Of a stretch of 64,000 bases of DNA, positions 48,949-61,019 are shown one piece after another. The translations under genes were made by a program, and so were the position numbers. Source of the DNA: Lepeophtheirus salmonis (Eukaryota; Arthropoda; Copepoda; Siphonostomatoida; Caligidae); assembly GCF_016086655.4 (NCBI RefSeq), contig NC_052134.2, positions 37,199,971-37,263,970 of the forward strand, read 5' to 3'. Position 1 is the stretch's first letter. Every line of letters begins with the position of its first letter. The notes below the pieces were generated by a model. That model was not told where the DNA came from, ran no database searches, and saw nothing but the letters and a program-made list of their open reading frames with translations.

Positions 48949-49781
48949 CACTTGTCCTCAAAATTATTCATATCTGTGTTAATTTTTGTGATGGAACTAA
49001 TGCTGTTGACCAAAATATGGGATCTTGCTTCAAATAACCCCTAGCAAAGGCCAGGCGATCGTCTACATGTTTTTTCCTGTGCAGTGGTGTCTTTCATGGC
49101 ATACGTCCATGGAAATCTCCTATGTGCAAGACTCGCTCAATGGTGGACAGTGACACCTTCGTCCCTGCCAGGTCAAGCATTTCCATTCGAGTCTTAGTTG
49201 TTGTCCGGGGTTCTTGTTGATCTCTCGGCAAGTTTGGGGGACACCTTACGCTTCCTGCCACGCCTGTTGAGGTTTATATGAGTTTTTAACCTCGTGGGCT
49301 TATTAATTATGCTCTGGATGGTCGCCACAGAGACATTATACTGCTTTGGAATGGCCTTGTAGCCTTTTCCTTCACTGCAGGCATTCACAAGACGCTGACG
49401 CAAGTCCTCACTGAGTTTCTTCATCTTGACAATGATGATCAAAAATTGAGTGGGACGAGACGATTGTTTATACTCTTCTGGAAAGATGCTATTTCTGATC
49501 TTGTTTAACATTTCGTGATCAGAAGAGGTATTTATTCTGTTAAGATATATTGAAATAACTTTAAGATAAAGATCAATACGTTTGACACATTTTCATTTAC
49601 ATTATTGTCAAGGCTATGAATAATTTTGAGCATTGCATTTTTTGGTTATCCATCAATAAAATACACATGAAATCAAAAGTTCCTTGAGTATTGATACCAT
49701 TCTTTCACTTGTTGGTAGATATAATTCATGAACAAAATTGACAAAAATTAAGAGGTGTATGAATAATTTTCAAAACAAGTG
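48949..49781 (-). mobile_element. Internally deleted Tc1-like element
   Basis: Ends cacttgtcctcaaaattatt (left) and, reversed from 49781, cacttgttttgaaaattatt form inverted repeats of about 27 bases, each next to TA. The length is 833 bp, about half of an intact Tc1 element. It encodes a transposase remnant on the minus strand. Confidence 0.85.
49000..49424 (-). pseudogene. Tc1 transposase remnant
   Basis: From Met at 49424 the frame reads MKKLSEDLRQRLVNACSEGK, then a YKAIPKQYNVSVATIQSII helix-turn-helix and a NRRGRKRKVSPK GRPR-like hook. After a frameshift it continues KVSLSTIERVLHIGDFHGR and KKHVDDRLAFARGYL, then PIFW. This is the paired-like DNA-binding region and linker. The WSDE catalytic block and the rest of the DDE domain are missing. 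The upstream extension of the open frame to 49511 is probably not coding. Confidence 0.8.
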
Positions 49782-49789
49782 TATATGTA

Positions 49790-50325
49790 TATATATTTAT
49801 GAATATACAAGTATATAAACTTAGACGTTTACACGCACAATAAACGTAATAACCCGGCTTAAGTTGCGACTTTTACATGTAGATTGTAAGCACAGAATTA
49901 GAAGAAGCATTTTAAATTAAGGATTTACAATTTCTGTGATTATGATAACTCAACGATTCAATTTGTATAGTAAAAACTGAACAGCCTAAGATTTTTTATG
50001 TTTTAACAAACAACAATTTTCATATAATGGAGCAACGATTTTGTCTGTAATTTTAATTATGTAAATTATCTGTAGAATTTGTCATTTGACTAATGATTTT
50101 TTTAAAGGGGATGGGATTACTTTTGGACAAAACTATTAAAACTTATGTTATAAAAAATAAAATAAGACATGTTTATTATTTCTTTGACAACATTAAAGTC
50201 ATCATTTAAAAATTTTAATTTTGACAACATAATTGACATTTTTGACAAGAACCGCTGCTTGTTACACAAAATATTATAAATTTGAGAAGACAGTTTCAAT
50301 CCCCTCACCCCTGACCTGTGTTGAA
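49790..50325. other. AT-rich spacer between two transposons, no gene seen
   Basis: Nothing beyond short chance frames (for example 50117-50308, minus). Confidence 0.5.
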
Positions 50326-50331
50326 AATGTA

Positions 50332-51376
50332 CAGGGTGGACAAGGTAAATCCGGAATCATTTTAACGGCTAATTATGAGACTTGTTATTTGAGATAGAAA
50401 GATAATTTTTTATACATTTGAAAGCCACATTAAAATGATTATTCATAAAGAAAGCCTTTGTCCTGGATCACGATCTGTACACGGCACCTGAATACCTTGC
50501 ATGCCTTTGCTACCTCGTGCGGATCCATGTCCTTCATTTTAGCAAAGATGGAGGTCTTCAAAGCCTCAACTGAGGTATAATTATTCTTGCAGGCGATCCT
50601 CTCTACCCTGCTCTACAAGTAAAAACTGCAGGGATTTAGGTCCGGGCTGTTGGCTGGCCAATAAAACGGAGATCCAAAATCAGCCACATTTTTGCACTAA
50701 GAGCTCTTGGACAATCTCGGCCGAATGAGGAGGAGCTGAGTCTTGCTAGAATGTATATGGCTTCCCATCAGTGACTTCGTTCATACATGATTTGACCATG
50801 TCTTTTTATACCTCCTTGGTCACCTTCAGGTCCTTTTGGAAGAATTGGGGGCATAACTTGTACCTCCGTGCTGATGACCGCCAGGACCATAACCGAAGCC
50901 AGATTCTTTGTTTTCATGACTGGTTGGATCTCATCAGGGTTCGGAGAGATCCATCTATCGTTTCTACGCTTATGCTTGGCGTCAATGGTGAAGATTTTCT
51001 CGTCCAAAAAAAGCTCACGTAAACACCTTTGGTCTTCATTTGGTTAATAAGAAACTTGCCTTTGCTCATTCTATCTGGCTTATTCTGTTCTGTTAGCAGA
51101 TGCTTTTCCTCATCATCCAAGGCCTTAATCACGTCATAAACTGTTGATTTTGGATATTTGAAGAAGGAAATTATCTCTTGTGCAGAGTGTCCCGCGTGGC
51201 GATCTTCGATAATGGAAATTCTCCTGACTATTTCCATGCTTAAACGACGAGATACTCAAAAATATGTTATTAAATTCGACAGTCAACACATGAATAACAA
51301 GAATTAAATTTTTTATCAAATAAACTATTCTCATAATTAGCAGTTAAAGTTATTCGGATTTACCTTGTCCACCCTA
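50332..51376 (-). mobile_element. Mariner-family element with long inverted repeats
   Basis: The left end cagggtggacaaggtaaatc and the right end (reversed from 51374: agggtggacaaggtaaatc) are inverted repeats, with similarity continuing for about 45 bases. TA dinucleotides flank both ends. Length is 1045 bp, shorter than an intact element. The transposase remnant is on the minus strand. Confidence 0.85.
50460..51237 (-). pseudogene. Mariner transposase remnant with catalytic motifs
   Basis: The N-terminal frame (51237-50914) starts MEIVRRISIIEDRHAGHSAQ and holds a helix-turn-helix (FFKYPKSTVYDVIKAL). It then jumps to KGVYVSFF, and a frameshift leads to the frame at 51007-50768, which opens DEKIFTIDAKHKRRNDRWI with the first catalytic Asp. 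The second Asp region (FW.DSAPPHSAEIV-like) and a GSPFYW..NS.DLNP-like block follow in broken frames. About 80 residues between the DNA-binding and catalytic parts seem to be missing. More of the catalytic region survives than in the two other elements, but it is inactive. Confidence 0.75.
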
Positions 51377-51379
51377 TAT

Positions 51380-54300
51380 ATAGTTTGTACTTCATCAAAT
51401 TTCCAGATTCGTATCCAACTAATTACAGCCTTATATATTTATCAAGTATGGAACCGTTCACACTTTTTCCGTTCATTTTTGAAAAAACTTTGATCAAATT
51501 TTGCATTCTTCCTGTTCATATTTTTTAAACGTGACGAAGACACCCTAATCATTTTTTGCACAAATTTAGTTAGCTACGGAAAAGTTTTTTCTTCCCGGGA
51601 CCTCAATTTTGAGATACGACAGATGAAGCCACTAAATTATTACGTAGTTATAGAGTAATTCATGAAACCCTTAGGGCACCATAGGCGACAAAATGGATTA
51701 TTTTAGTTAATTAAATTTTGACAAAAATTTATCATGTGATACTTGTTCCACCACTTGGTTTTAGCTTTGGACCGTATTCTTTGGAGAAAAATGAGGGAAG
51801 AAATGAACACTGTTCAAAGATTTTTTTTTTTTTTTTGGTTGTTTAATTTTTGAACGCTCAGGCGTTCAAAAATGAACGCCTCATTTTTCACTCAAATTCA
51901 GGACTAATATTTATCCATCGTAAACTGCATGCTCAGATTTATATAAATATTTTCAAGAAAAAAGCCTTAAGTGATATAGCAGCTTCCTTATTACGTCATA
52001 TTTTCTTACTTTTATATTACAAATACTATATTTAATAGTTAAAATATTCACAGCGTAACATGAAATAATTTAAGCTCAATATATATTATTCCTTTAGAAC
52101 ACTAATATGCAATAATGAATTAGGAGGAAGAGTTGGGATATAAATCAACAACTGACAAAAAAACAATAAATAGAAGTTGTTGATTCTGATTTTATCAAAT
52201 TTCATATTCTACACATAAAATTGTTTATTACTCATAATTGGAATATCGCCGATCATATAAATATTAGAGTAATCATATTTTGATTTCCAAAAAAGAGGAG
52301 GAGAGAGTGTTGTTGTCAATTGCAATGTTAATAGAAATACACGGTTATACACTAACGTGTGTACGACTGATGTTTGACTTCCACCACACTTTTAATATTG
52401 ACGTCATATTAGATGAGTGGTTGCGTGTTTTGTCAAAATAGGTTTTTCCTGCCCAGAAGGGGGTACGATACATTAAATTGAAAATTCTAGCAATAGTGAG
52501 GTCATTGACTATGATTGGTTGAGTGTTTTGTTACAATCTTCTTGTCTTGCATAACAGTCGGCACAATACATCAGATTAAAAATTCTAGGAAGCCGATTAT
52601 ATGATGGTCCAAACCTTGTATTTCTATTAACCTTGCTCAATTGGATATATTTTTTTATTTATTTAACAATTTTTGATATTGTCTTAGATAATGGCGTCGC
52701 TAGCAAGCACCTTTTTTTCTGGAGGGAGAGTTATATAAATAAAATAAACATTCATGTTTATAGTGTTAACCATTTCATGCCCCCTAATGATGAAAAGCTA
52801 GCGACGGAAGGCATAGAGAACCCCTTGTTGGATCATTTATAATTTTGAAGGGAAACAGATAGGCATTTCTTATTTGAGTCTGAGCATATAGCAAATGTCC
52901 TGGATCACTTAATGTGTGTTTTTTATTTTAGTCCTAAAATATTATTAAGTACTAAATAATTATCGTTTTTTTATACTTAAGGCCTGCAAATCATTTCGGC
53001 CTCGTATCGAGTGCATGAATGGCGAAGATGGCGGACATATTAAATGATTTTTTTTATTTTGTATCATAAGAACTTGTAAACAAAATTTCAAACCTCTACT
53101 TACTTTCCTAATTGATCAGGATGCAGTTAAAGGTGTTCCAGATTTAGCTGAACGACCCTGTATACTAAATTTAAATATAATTGTATGTATATAGATTATT
53201 TGGTCTATTTTCACTTCTGTGAATTGAGCCTTCATCCTTTCCCTAATCAGTTTGTATTTATAAAATGGTCTTTGTAAATTTAGGGAATAATTCTTAAATA
53301 ATGATAATCATACTCTTACGATTAGTTGGTTCTCAAGCTTGTCAACTCCCGAAGAAAATTCTAGTCACGACCCTTACTCCTCCGAAAATTAAGAGTTCTA
53401 CTCCTGGAATATAGATCTGAGCATGAGCCTTTATTCTTTGCTCCTAAGAGGGTGATACCAATCTTTTAGGGTCTCTTTTTCTTTTATCAAAAATGCATTT
53501 TTGATAAACCCTCATGTCCAATTATTTGTTGTAATTATATCAAAGTTCTTTCGTGGGACTATAGTTTGTACACGCCAAATGTCGTATATTATTTTTCATA
53601 TCTTCGAAAAAAGCTAGAAAAATACTTATGTGTTAATATGTATGTACAATGTACATATATGAAGATTAATTAGCCAACTTTAAAAAGATCAAACGAGAGT
53701 TTATTGATACTATCCTTCAAACAAGATTAATTAAACTCCCCCCACACACACACACTCTTAAATGATGGGATCGAAGTAAGAATCTTCTTCATGATAATAA
53801 AGTTGTTGTTTAGATAGATAAATATTAAATAAATTATTCATAGGATTTATGGATTTCCTGAAATTCTAAAGCTCGACACATATTATTTACAAACTTGCAA
53901 TCAGTGTCATAATCAAGAAAGAAAATAACATATTTTGGACCTCATTTTTTCATCCAGATATTTTAAACGCATAATATGTCAGACTGAGTAAAACAAAAAA
54001 ACTTAGAACATCTTTATAAAACGCATTTATTTTTAATAAATTGTTATAAACATCAACAGAAACGTATCAAACTTATATGGCAATCTAAGCTGTAGCAGGG
54101 GTCCCTGAGTTACTTGACCCTTTGATAATATGGCTATTGTTATTTACATCATAAAAAAATTAAATAAAACTTTCTTTGTTATTAAGGATAAGTATTTGTC
54201 CTCCCCTTCACTCTCACCAAGTAAGAATCAAATTCTATCCCAAATTGAGGGGAAATCGGTACATCAAAGACCTCGCCTATTTCAAATCTCTGGCTACTGC

Positions 54301-54845
54301 CCTCCGTGTAATCTTTTTTTTTTTTTATTACTAAAAATCACATGAAATCTAAAATATGATCAAATTTATTTCCAAAGAAGATAAATGAATAAAAATGTAT
54401 AATCATAAAAGAAAAAGTCTCGGGGACTAATCTTAAACTCATTTATGGTCAATGCTTCGTACATGTAACCATAATATCCCATCACAAATTTTTAATAATA
54501 TGAAAAATGCATTTTACGACAAATTTTCATAAATAAACGATATAACTCTTTGTTTTTCAGCAATAGTGTTGATTGGTATACCAGTACTATAGAGATGAAA
54601 TACTTGGGCGCTGAAGTATTAAAAATGGTACTTTATTTAGAAATACTTGAACGAGTACTTGCCATTCCACTTCGTCATATAAAAAAATTGGCCCTACTCC
54701 TTAAATTTGTTCTTTATAAAAAGAGCAAGGATTAAAATTTTCTTTTATAAATAAAATCCTTAAATTTCAGATATAGCCTTTCCCTCCAACCAAATATCAT
54801 ACAAACCCCACTTTACGCTCATGTTGATAGGGAATGAGCAAACTA
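51380..54845. other. AT-rich sequence, no gene seen
   Basis: No supported exon. A loose tandem pair lies at about 52419-52600: two units of roughly 95 bases, each with tggttg.gtgttttgt and aaaattctag. Other open frames (for example 52633-52842, 54550-54735) show no domain. Confidence 0.45.
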
Positions 54846-54849
54846 TATA

Positions 54850-55245
54850 TGTTGCAGTTAAAGTAAGAAATCTGTTAATATGCATAATAACTAGATAATG
54901 TGCATAATAACTGAACAAAACTGTTAATGTGCATAATAGTTGAAAAAGATCGTTAAAGTGCAAAATGATTGAAATCATAAATTTCACAAGATCCTTTCCA
55001 GAGACACAAATTGATGCTCGGCCCATGAGATATGCATCATTTCCACAGGGCTTGATTTAGATTCAGTACCTTCGTCAATTCATCTATTAGAATCAGGGAC
55101 ACCATCCACTGTTGATATCCCAACCCACAGGTCTTTTTGCTTGCTAGCACAACTAACAGACGGATTGGAACATACCGCCAATTCATATAATACCACTAGA
55201 GACCGCATCCACTATAGATACGGTTGATAAAACAACCCGTGGCCC
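54850..55245 (+). repeat. Repeat family R3, copy 2
   Basis: It has the same order as 36655-37107: a gttaaagtaagaaat start, repeated aatgtgcataataactgaa units, a ccagagacacaaattgatgc stretch, then two units with aattcat...accatccac and aactaacagacgg. Copies are diverged, with small indels throughout. Confidence 0.7.
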
Positions 55246-55671
55246 GGAATGTTCATTTGGAAAATCCATATCCTTCTAGATTTAATAATCAATATGGAAA
55301 GGAACAAATATTTCTTTGCTTCTATCACTACTCAGCAAATGGAGGTGTAAGACTTGATAAATATAGTATCAAGAATAATGCAGTCAAAATGCTCTCTGTA
55401 TTCATAATAAATTTTGTAACAGAAAAGTAGGATCAGGTTTGACAAAGTGATAAGCGGAAAAGCTTATATAAGGAAGACTGTATTACTCATCTAAGAAGCA
55501 TATCAAAATTGAATGGTGCATTATAAGTATTTTTAGTATATTAAAGATAAGTCTAATGATATTTTATAATTATCTATTGATGTTGTTTCCCCAGTTTTTC
55601 TCAGTCATCGGTATACATATGTACATAGTATTTACAACTGTGTTGTAAGATGAAGTACTTATTCGGAAAAT

Positions 55672-55888
55672 CAGGGGCGTCCGAAGGAAGTGGAAGGTTT
55701 TATACTACCCCCCCATCCAAAAAAAAAAAAATATTTTTGTCTTGGACTAGGAAAACTCTGAAAGAAAATAAATTAATGAGAAAACGGCGGTAAAAATTTT
55801 CAAGATTTTTTTCTAATTTTTTTTTTTTTTTAACCTCCCCCACCCCTGTCCCTAAATATATATATATAATCTTGTTGACGCCCTTGAA
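55672..55888. repeat. Small hAT-like MITE candidate
   Basis: Ends caggggcgtc and gacgcccttg form a 10-base inverted repeat of the CAGGGGCG type common in hAT elements. The interior is poly-A/T and C-rich, like family R5, which also carries gggcgtcc at 48238. No clean 8-base target duplication was found. Confidence 0.35.
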
Positions 55889-56156
55889 AATGAACATCTT
55901 TGTTCTAATTTACTCAAAAAATTCAAATACAAGAAGCACATTTGATGAAATGTTTAGCCAATCCCATCAACTTGCGGCCTGCTTCCCGAATTCGTACCTT
56001 ATAAATGTTGTGATTGAATCCAAGGCCCTAAGTGAAGCAAATATAATTATATATCATTCAGTTCCTATTTATAGATTTCCAAACCATTTCCAGAGTAATG
56101 CCCCTACTATAGACGATCATAAATCGGATGAAAATTGTCTTAAATACGATTTTTGA
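55872..56156 (+). other. Unassigned 94-codon ORF
   Basis: The frame begins at the edge of the small repeat and continues to TGA at 56156. Segments such as SQSHQLAACFPNSYLINVVI have less AT-driven composition than chance frames. The first codons overlap the repeat end, so the true start is doubtful. No domain recognised. Confidence 0.2.
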
Positions 56157-56769
56157 TACATTTATCAAATTTAAATCTTATAGCTATTTTCTCCTCAATT
56201 AATTTGTGAATCAAGGATCCTTTAATATGGTCGATAATTAACTAAACACTCATCCTTGAAACCCCCAATGAGATAGGGCTACAAAGCCTGAACTGTTGAT
56301 TCTTCAACCGAATGTATATAAAATACATTTCAATCTGGGAAAAGGTAAAGAAATATATAGGAATATATGTACATTTTTCAAAGGCAATTTGGTGATGTGA
56401 CTGGTGTAGTTGGACCCAAGGCAACAGGAGGAGAAAAAATGGCACAATGTTTGACTCCACTTATTATTATTTATCTGTTTTCTTACCGTGAGCTTACTAA
56501 TAAGCAAGTTTCACTCTTGTATGACCAATTAACATCTCCAACACTGTATACCTGTCGCTATTAATCTATTAATATCAACATTTGGATACTTGGACGAAAC
56601 AAAAAGTGCAATTTACCTGACTAAATTCTTGCTTTTATATTGATTTTTTTCATTAGAAAGAGAGTGTTGACGTCACGTTGTGTTTTAAATTATATACTTT
56701 TATTACTATGGTACCATAACAAGGAACATTTTTCCAAATAAAAAAAAAAACATGCAACCCTGTATACGT

Positions 56770-57000
56770 AAGAAACCGAAAAAGGGTCAATATCAACTAG
56801 TAGTTTGACCATTCTTCCCAACTATGGAATTATTATCCAATCACTGTTGAGAATTGTTCACAACTTAACAATAGCTAATTATAATTCAGCCAATCAACAG
56901 TCAGAACACATTAGGAGAGAAAAAGCTTAAACTTCGATTGCAGACAATGAAATACGGTGCACATTTTTGTATTAGTGAGGTAACGCCGTGCCAAATCTTG
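56770..57000 (+). repeat. Dispersed repeat family R1, copy
   Basis: Landmarks caactagtagtttgacc, ttcttcccaactatggaatt, gttcacaacttaacaatagc, ataattcagccaatcaacag and a tttgtattagtgaggtaacg tail follow the order of the copy at 7925-8225. Confidence 0.6.
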
Positions 57001-57009
57001 TTATATTTT

Positions 57010-58480
57010 ACCTAAAAAATATTTATATTTTTTATTTCCAGATTATCTTAATATGTATAAAACAAACGAATGGTGGATATGAAATTAATGAGACTCATAT
57101 GGTTTACAAATTGTTCTCAAATTTGTTTTTTATTTACATAATTTCAGGAAGTAAATAATTCCTGGCCTATGCCATAGATATATAGTTTACGGCAGACCAT
57201 AGGGTGGGGGGTGATCCTTATTTTTATATAAGTAGGCCTACATGTATTACGTACGAATAACACTTGGACCTTTAATATTCAACTCTACCTATGCCCTATA
57301 ACGTGAGTGGACAATTGGGGAAAAAAATCCGCCGCGCGACCATTTGGGACATTTGCCGAAAAAGGATATTGAATAATTGTGCAACTCCATATAGCCACAT
57401 AAAGGAACATAAAAAAAATTGATATATCCGATTGTATATTTTAATTCAATTTAAAATGATTATATGATAATTGTGTAATTTTCGTATGCTATATATGTCA
57501 TTTGGTAGATTAATTATCATTATTTCAATGTCGGTTTTAAAGGAGAGGGCCTTATATTTAGTTATTAGTAAAATTTAATATTAAAATATCAATAAATTTT
57601 GATTCATGTTCATTTTTTATTTAATATCTTTTATTTTAGAGTTTTTATTTGTAATTAACTTATATTTTAAGTCCATTTGTAAATCGATTTATCCATTAAA
57701 AACCGAAAAATTCTTGAATTTCCATGGAAACTCTTGACAAGATGTAAAAAGAGGACAATTCCGGGGGAAATATAACCTGGTTGATACCCTAATACAAATA
57801 GGATTTAGAAAATTTAGAACTTCTTTCCTCTTGTTTCAGAGACAAAGACAATAATTATGGTTCATTGGCAAATATTTTAGTTTACGCAAATATTTTTGTA
57901 GTTCTTGAACAGTAGATCTTGGCAACTCTGCAATTATACATTTCAATACTTGATTTTTTAGATAAATTTCTAAAGAGTATTCTGGTTGTGTGTTAGAAGT
58001 TAGAATATACGTATGAATATGTAATTCAACGATAAAACTTGTTCGTAAAATTCTTCTTTTTTTTAAAAAGTTTTTACTAGTTTTTTTATCAAAAAGAAAA
58101 ATCAAGTAAATTAAAATCAACTTGGTTTTTAATCATGAAAACGGAAGTTTTATACCATACACACAACCTCTCTTTGAAATGTATTTTTGAAATTGGGAGA
58201 AACAAAGTAAACTTTGTTAGTTATTACTAGACTTAGAGTTTTTGAGCAATTTTTTTAACCAAATTGAGCATAAAATAGCTCTAAAATTTTTAAAAATGAG
58301 CACCCAAATCAAACGATTTGTATTTGAAGAAAAAAACAGTTTTATAAGAATAATTTAAAGTAATTAGTTTTGTTTTATTTTTATCATAATTCATTCGTAA
58401 ATTTTGCTATATTATATCACTGAATCAATATTTTAGAAAGATTTTCTTCCTTTAATGTTTGCTTTCGATTATTATTGATC
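57010..58480. other. AT-rich sequence, no gene seen
   Basis: No supported exon. The minus frame at 57836-58120 ends in a slightly coding-like stretch (ELPRSTVQELQKYLRKLKY), but its first half is chance-like. Confidence 0.4.
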
Positions 58481-58492
58481 GTTTTAAACATA

Positions 58493-58660
58493 CTAGAAGT
58501 CATCCACACGAATAGTTGAAGGAAATTTGAAATTGGCAAAATCTTCAAGAATCTTGTAAGATGGAGGCATCTCGCAATCAGCCCCACTGATATTAAGTCC
58601 AACCTTTCGCATAAATGGATGATCAATTTGGTGAAAATGTATTTCTCATTTATTGCAAAA
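58493..58660 (-). pseudogene. Short decayed coding fragment
   Basis: One minus frame reads EIHFHQIDHPFMRKVGLNI, then SGADCEMPPSYKILEDFANF and FPSTIRVDDF-stop, with codon use unlike the AT-rich surroundings. Two stops interrupt the frame just upstream. A different frame is open for 82 codons over the same bases and looks less natural. No family recognised. Confidence 0.25.
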
Positions 58661-59689
58661 TTCAATGGGGATAATTCAACAGTCTATTTTACCTATAAAA
58701 AGAGAGCCCAATAAAGGAAATTTTTGTCAGATATATTTTTCCTCGAAAAATATTATCAAATAATGATAGAAAGCTGTTCTGTAATCTAACTAGAACCCAA
58801 ATTTTCTATATGCATTTCATACCAGCTTAGAAAAATTAGAATTTTCACACAAAAAAAGAGCAAAATGAGCGGGTTTTTTTTGTGAACAATTTTTGAGTGA
58901 TTGATCGATGATTCAATCATCTTAAGCATAGTTATTACTTATAACATATTTGTTTTTCAATTTGAACAATAATTTATAGTGTATACACAAGGGTGCAGCA
59001 AAGCAGCATATTTTTTAAAGCTGCAATCCCCACTCTTCAGGGATTGTTAAGAAGGGAATAAAGAAGATTTGAGTAAAATTTCAAGGAATATGGAGTTCAT
59101 TTACTCTTCAACATTTTGATTACTATTTTTAAGAGTGCTTGTATAATTAGATGAATGTTTATAAAATATTGATTGTTTTTATGAATGATGTAAATATAAT
59201 TAGAATAAGGTATTTTGTGGTCGTTCTGTTTTGATTATGCTGTTCTATTCTGCAACATCACTATTAATATTGCATATTAATTACACATATCATAGTATAG
59301 CCTTAAATAAAATAATACATACTTGCTAATACAAGCATAAATAAACAAATTAATAAGTAGATGACAAAGTAAGATGATGAATGGCCCCTCTACGGAACCT
59401 ATGTTTGTGTTAGTTCCATCGCACCCAACACATAGAATGGATTCGTGGATCGGAGTTTTCTCAACTTAAAACTCTTGAACTGTTTTTTAAATCTCCTTTC
59501 CATGTCCATGTAGTGTATTGAGACATTAAAAAAAAATGTACATGTGTAAATGTAAAGTACTGTTTTAGTTTCTATCTTAATAGTACATATAAATAGCTGT
59601 AACTCCCATCTATTTATCAGAGTAGTGTCGTGTAACAATAATGTCTATAATATACTTGTTTATATATAATTCCTTTTAGTCTCATTCCT

Positions 59690-60233
59690 CTACGCATTCT
59701 TCTTGTTTCTCTCGGTCGTCCTGGATTCTCGGTATTGAATAGTTTGTGTCTTTCAACCTCGACAAGACACAACAGTCCAGACTTAGGTGTCACATGGGTA
59801 ATATACATACACATTGTCTGGGTTCACCAAGATAACATCTTTTTGCAATATTTTTGAACTCCATTTATTTGTTTTTTCATTTTTTGTTATTACTTTAGTT
59901 GCTGTCATTTTACCATCAAAATAAAGAGACGTTATGTCTTCTAAAATTTTCAATTGCTTTGTCCCATATCTCTGAGGAGTATTTTGCAACCAATTTAATA
60001 ATCAATGTCAGATCGGCGAACTTACCATAATCAGATTTACATATATTAACAGCAGCTTTATAGCATGTTACCTTTTGAAGGAAGCTTGTGCAAAACCAAA
60101 CGTCAGTGTGTGGATGACCTTGTTGGTACAGATTTTGCCATTTTGTTGGATAAATCACTTTTAATAAGTATATTTTCCCTGAGAAAAACGAAAAAAAGAT
60201 CACAAAAATAACAAACAAAGTAATGTCCAACAT
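59690..60233 (-). pseudogene. Secreted C-type-lectin-like gene, frameshifted
   Basis: From Met at 60233, MLDITLFVIFVIFFSFFSG is a convincing signal peptide. Then come WFCTSFLQ and CYKAAVNICKSDYGKFADL, which fit the A...C...G..LA pattern at the start of a C-type lectin domain. After a frameshift near 59925-59950, text continues in a second frame through NKWSSKILQKD to YYPCDT. After another near 59790, a third frame gives PKSGLLCLVEV, like the domain's closing cysteines (C...A..FIC). Such domains bind sugars or other ligands outside the cell. Two frameshifts with no room for introns suggest a pseudogene, though assembly errors could mimic this. The lectin assignment rests on a few residues. Confidence 0.4.
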
Positions 60234-60803
60234 GCAAATGAAAGAGACTAATTAACTGCGTAGTAATTTTGAAAAGACAAATATATTTTGGACCTTGTGT
60301 TTGTATACACGTATAACTGCTTGAATTTCAAATGAAAATGCTGCAAACTATCACCCTGAAATTTGGCATGGATGCATATGTATGTATTAGAAACAATGTA
60401 TGAAACGTGCAGCCTCGAGAAAAAAAATTATCAACTATACTATACACTACATAATACATAAATAATTTAAAATAAGTACTTAAATATCAAATACCTAGTC
60501 TTGACATGCAATTTATAAACTGTATTAATATTGATTATTTAATTTGATTTGAGACTAAAAATTAAATGAGTTTCACAATCTCTATTCTACATAAGGTAAA
60601 CTGTTGCAATATTAAATAAGTGTTTTTAATATTAATTTGAATAATAAATATATTTACTAGCAAAAATATATCTTTAATTCTGGAATATATAAAATAATAT
60701 CTGAAAAAATTTAATAGTTCATTCAGAGCAGTATGAATGACTTTTAATCCAAGTATTGATTGAACAATACCCTTTTACACATTATTTATTATAATTAGGA
60801 CAT

Positions 60804-61010
60804 ATGTCATATAAATATAAATCGTCACCATTTTTACAGTTGATGAAGTCACATTGTTTTGGTTTTTTTCTTCGAATAAAGTTTCAATCTGCCATCATTC
60901 CCGTAGATAATGGAATTCGAGAATCTCTTGTTGAAGATAAAGTATCTCGGATCCCTTCTTTTGTCCTAATTTTTAGGGAACATGGAAGTATTTATGTCTT
61001 TAATGAATGA
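60804..61010 (+). other. Unassigned 68-codon ORF
   Basis: The second half (QSAIIPVDNGIRESLVEDKV, then SRIPSFVLIFREHGSIYVFN) looks like real protein text and is faintly like the strand-helix part of thioredoxin-fold proteins, but no CXXC active site is present. The first half is AT-driven. An exon or relic is possible. Confidence 0.2.
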
Positions 61011-61019
61011 AGATCGATC

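Noticed and set aside
50771..51022. 83-codon plus frame inside the mariner element
   Set aside because: Antisense of the transposase remnant.
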